In this document: one piece after another, positions 61,484 through 64,000 of the stretch
Layout: the number at the start of each line of letters is the position of its first letter
How positions within the stretch are numbered: position 1 is the stretch's first letter
Source: Polyangiaceae bacterium
Lineage (GTDB): Bacteria; Myxococcota_A; Polyangia; Polyangiales; Polyangiaceae
Direction of reading: 5' to 3'
Length of the DNA: 64,000 nt
Assembly: GCA_019637265.1 (NCBI GenBank)
Contig: JAHBVY010000001.1
Location: 992,001 to 1,056,000, forward strand
Program-made: the position numbers and the translations under genes
The notes under the pieces: generated by a model
Databases searched by the model: none
Told to the model about the DNA's origin: nothing
Seen by the model: the letters and a program-made list of their open reading frames with translations, nothing else

Positions 61484-64000
61484 TCAGCGGAGCTCCACCA
61501 CGTTGTCGCGGAACAGCTTCTCCAGGCCCGACAGCATCGCGTCGGTCGGCTCCACCCTGAGCGCCGGGAGGCCGAGCAGCGCCTCGGCCCCACCGGGCAG
61601 CGTGAGGCTCAGCTCCACCGCGCAGCTCCCAGGGCTGTCCTTGAGGAGCGCCCCGAGCGACGCGAGTTGGCGCTCCGTGGTCTGCTCCGCCGCCAAGCGA
61701 ATCGCGACTGACCGCGTCGAGCTCAGCACCGCGCCCGACAGCGGCGCGACCTGATTCACGAGCAGGGTGGGCTCCGCCTCCTCCTGCGACTCCTCCTCCG
61801 CCATCGGGAAGCTGACCTTGCCCGTCACCAGCACGGCCTCACCGCTCGTCAGCACCGGAGCGAACACCTCGATCAGCTCACCCTTCAGCTTCGCCTTCAC
61901 CTTGCCGGAAGGATCTTCGATCTCGAAGAACGCCGCCTTCTGCCCTGACTGACGGAAGATCCGCTCGGTGTAGCCCTCCACCACCCCGGCGACGGTCGCC
62001 GCGCTCCACTGCTCCGCCTTGCGCAGGTCCGCGACCGGTTGGGCGAGCCGCGCGAGCTTCTGGAGCCCATAGCGGTCCAGCGGGTGACCGGTGACGAACC
62101 AGCCGAGCGCCTGCTTCTCACGCCGCAAGGTCTCGAACCGGTCCCACTCCTCCGCCGGTGGGTAGTCGAGCGCCTGATCTGCCGGTGCGCTCACCGCGCC
62201 CGTGTCGAACAGCCCGAACAGCGTCTCCTGCCCCGCCTCACGATCGCGGCTCGAAGCACGGGAGCGCTCGAGCGCGCGATCCACCGCGGCGAAGGCGCGC
62301 GCGCGGCTGATGCCAATGGGGGCCAAGGTGGAGTCGAAGGCGCCGCACTGCACCAGCGACTCCAGCACCCCCTTGTTCAGGCGCCGCGCGTCCACCCGCT
62401 GCGCGAAATCGAATAAATCGCGGAACGGGCCGCCCTCCGTGCGCGCCTCGAACACGCTCTGAAGCGCTGCCTCCCCCACCCCGCGGATCGCCCCGAGGCC
62501 GAAGCGGATCTGCGGCCCATACGGATCCACCAGCTTCCCCGGGCCGCGGCGCGGCCCTCGCCCATCAGGGTGGGCGTAGACCACGGTGAAGTCGAGGGCG
62601 CTGGCGTTGATGTCCGGCGGCAGCACGCTGACGCCCCAGCCGCGCGCCTCGTCCACCGTGCGAACCACCTTCTCTATCTTGTCTTTGTCCGCGGTGAGCA
62701 GCGCCGCGAAGAATTCCGCAGGGTAATGCGCCTTGAGGTAGGCCGTCTGGTAGGTGATGAGCGCGTAAGCAGCGGAGTGGCTCTTGTTGAAGCCGTAGGA
62801 GGCGAACCCCTCGATCTCCTCGAAGATGGCCTTGGCCTGCGCCGGATCCACGCCATTTTTCTCGGCGCCCTCGATGAAGGTCTGCTTCTGACGCTCCATC
62901 TCCGAGGCCTTCTTCTTGCCCATCGCGCGCCGCAACAGATCGGCGCCGCCCAGGGTGTAGCCGCTCAGCTTCTGGGCGATCTGCATCACCTGCTCCTGAT
63001 AGACGGGCACGCCGTAGGTGGGCGCGAGCACGTCGTCGATCAGCGGGTGCAGCTTACGGATCGCCTGCCGGCCGTGTTTTCCACGGATGAAATCATCCAG
63101 CATCCCGGTGCCGAGCGGCCCGGGGCGATAGAGGGCGACGGCGGCCACCACGTCCTCGAAGCAGTCCGGCTTGAGCGGGCGCAGCACCTTCTGCTGCATC
63201 CCGTCGGACTCGAGCTGGAACACGCCTTTGGTCTCGCCGCTGCTCATCAGCGCGTAGGCCTCCGGGTCGGTGAGCGGGATGGCAGCCAAGCTGAGCGGGT
63301 TAGTCTCGCGATCGGGCCGCGCGTTCACCAGCCTCTCGGCGATGTCGATCACCGTCAGCGTCTTCAGCCCCAAGAAGTCGAACTTCACGAGGCCCGCGGT
63401 CTCGACGTCGTCCTTGTCGTACTGGGTGACGAAGGCCCCGTCGTTCTCGAAGGTGGGCACGTGATCTGACAGCGGCCCGTCGCTGATCACCACCCCCGCC
63501 GCGTGCATCCCCGCGTGGCGCGTCAGGCCCTCGAGCTTCTGCGCCTGCTTGATCAGCTCCGCCACCTCGGGCTCCGCGTCCACCTGTGCCTTGAGCTTCG
63601 GCTCCACCCCCAACGCCTCGCCGATGGTGTAGGTCTGCCCGGGGGCCTTCTCCGGGATCAGGCTGGCCAGGCGCTGGGCGTCCGTCGCGGCGAAGCCCAT
63701 CGCGCGGGCGACGTCCTTGATCACGCTGCGCGCCTTCAAGTTCTGGAAGGTGGCGATCTGACCCACGCTGGTCGTGCCGTACTTCTCCGCCACGTAGCGG
63801 ATCACCTCATCCCGCTTCGCCATGCAGAAGTCGATGTCGAAGTCAGGCATGCTGACGCGCTCCGGGTTCAGGAAGCGCTCGAACAGCAGGGCGTAGGGGA
63901 TCGGGTCGAGGGAGGTGATCCCGAGCGCGAACGCCACCAGCGATCCTGCGCCGGAGCCGCGCCCCGGCCCCACCGGGATCTTCCGCTCTTTTGCGACACG
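61484..64000 (-). CDS. dnaE: DNA polymerase III alpha subunit, N-terminal part outside window
   Basis: DnaE is the replicative polymerase. The 838 residues in the window run from VGPGRGSGAGSLVAFALGIT at the window edge to the stop. They include PDFDIDFCMAKRD (the two catalytic Asp residues of the C-family polymerase), SLIPEKAPGQTYTIGEA, GLVKFDFLGLKTLTVIDIAE, and the fingers and tail regions. An OB-fold (AATVAGVVEGYTERIFRQSG) near residue 660 and a C-terminal domain follow. The gene continues past 64000, so its PHP domain is not visible. The stop is 78 bases upstream of the DUF4388 start on the same strand. Confidence 0.96.
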   Translation of the reverse strand, partial: RVAKERKIPVGPGRGSGAGSLVAFALGITSLDPIPYALLFERFLNPERVSMPDFDIDFCMAKRDEVIRYVAEKYGTTSVGQIATFQNLKARSVIKDVARAMGFAATDAQRLASLIPEKAPGQTYTIGEALGVEPKLKAQVDAEPEVAELIKQAQKLEGLTRHAGMHAAGVVISDGPLSDHVPTFENDGAFVTQYDKDDVETAGLVKFDFLGLKTLTVIDIAERLVNARPDRETNPLSLAAIPLTDPEAYALMSSGETKGVFQLESDGMQQKVLRPLKPDCFEDVVAAVALYRPGPLGTGMLDDFIRGKHGRQAIRKLHPLIDDVLAPTYGVPVYQEQVMQIAQKLSGYTLGGADLLRRAMGKKKASEMERQKQTFIEGAEKNGVDPAQAKAIFEEIEGFASYGFNKSHSAAYALITYQTAYLKAHYPAEFFAALLTADKDKIEKVVRTVDEARGWGVSVLPPDINASALDFTVVYAHPDGRGPRRGPGKLVDPYGPQIRFGLGAIRGVGEAALQSVFEARTEGGPFRDLFDFAQRVDARRLNKGVLESLVQCGAFDSTLAPIGISRARAFAAVDRALERSRASSRDREAGQETLFGLFDTGAVSAPADQALDYPPAEEWDRFETLRREKQALGWFVTGHPLDRYGLQKLARLAQPVADLRKAEQWSAATVAGVVEGYTERIFRQSGQKAAFFEIEDPSGKVKAKLKGELIEVFAPVLTSGEAVLVTGKVSFPMAEEESQEEAEPTLLVNQVAPLSGAVLSSTRSVAIRLAAEQTTERQLASLGALLKDSPGSCAVELSLTLPGGAEALLGLPALRVEPTDAMLSGLEKLFRDNVVELR

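Overview
The window is GC-rich (about two thirds G+C by eye) and tightly packed with bacterial genes. Several traits point to a myxobacterium (Myxococcota, probably Polyangiales-like): many lipoproteins with Gly/Ser/Thr-rich linkers, Cys-rich 'DGIDNDGDG' repeat proteins, eukaryote-like Ser/Thr kinases, AgmX-type and DUF4388 proteins, and two GerW-type proteins. This placement is inferred from gene families; no rRNA is present to confirm it. I found about 48 protein genes and three tRNAs (Pro-TGG, Gly-CCC, Lys-TTT). There is no transposase, prophage, CRISPR array or rRNA. The window opens with the last codons of guaA and closes inside dnaE.

Layout. 0-3.3 kb: guaA end, PEGA lipoprotein, tRNA-Pro, a crotonase, and a secreted endonuclease/phosphatase-family lipoprotein transcribed with a Cys-rich repeat lipoprotein. 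3.5-7.5 kb: a tight operon of a secreted staphylococcal-nuclease-like enzyme, an eight-module Cys-rich repeat protein and a three-module repeat protein fused to an outer-membrane beta-barrel. 7.7-13.6 kb: acyl-CoA synthetase, a redox lipoprotein operon (cytochrome-like, pentaheme cytochrome c, YtkA-like) and an atypical kinase. 13.8-20 kb: a 48-residue basic protein, lysine 6-transaminase, an unknown protein, an FGE-like lipoprotein and a large membrane protein, then a 974-base gene-free gap. 20.3-34.7 kb: membrane and lipoproteins, GerW-DUF2953-GerW, esterase, Ppx/GppA phosphatase, HelD-like helicase, ChaN-like lipoprotein, ApaG, thioredoxin-TPR lipoprotein, and a glutamine amidotransferase coupled to an HTH/zinc-ribbon protein. 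35-46 kb: collagen-like lipoprotein, three acyl-CoA dehydrogenases, UvrA, a crotonase, serine acetyltransferase and tRNA-Gly. 46-64 kb: TetR regulator, response regulator, a membrane-anchored kinase, EI24 protein, an unknown coiled-coil protein, VWA, AgmX-like and OmpA-like envelope proteins, tRNA-Lys, ExoD, DUF4388 and DnaE.

Much of the interest lies between genes. The palindrome GTCAG-N5-CTGAC occurs nine times, mostly at 3' ends of genes. A composite repeat family (a T-run joined to a G-run, plus GGTTGGACGGCACCG) recurs in gene-free DNA, and two diverged copies in opposite orientation flank uvrA and its neighbouring crotonase. Five genes have a -10-like hexamer only 6-7 bases before the start codon, suggesting leaderless transcription. 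The best candidate for an undescribed protein system is the nuclease / Cys-rich repeat / beta-barrel operon at 3.5-7.5 kb with its divergently transcribed repeat lipoprotein.
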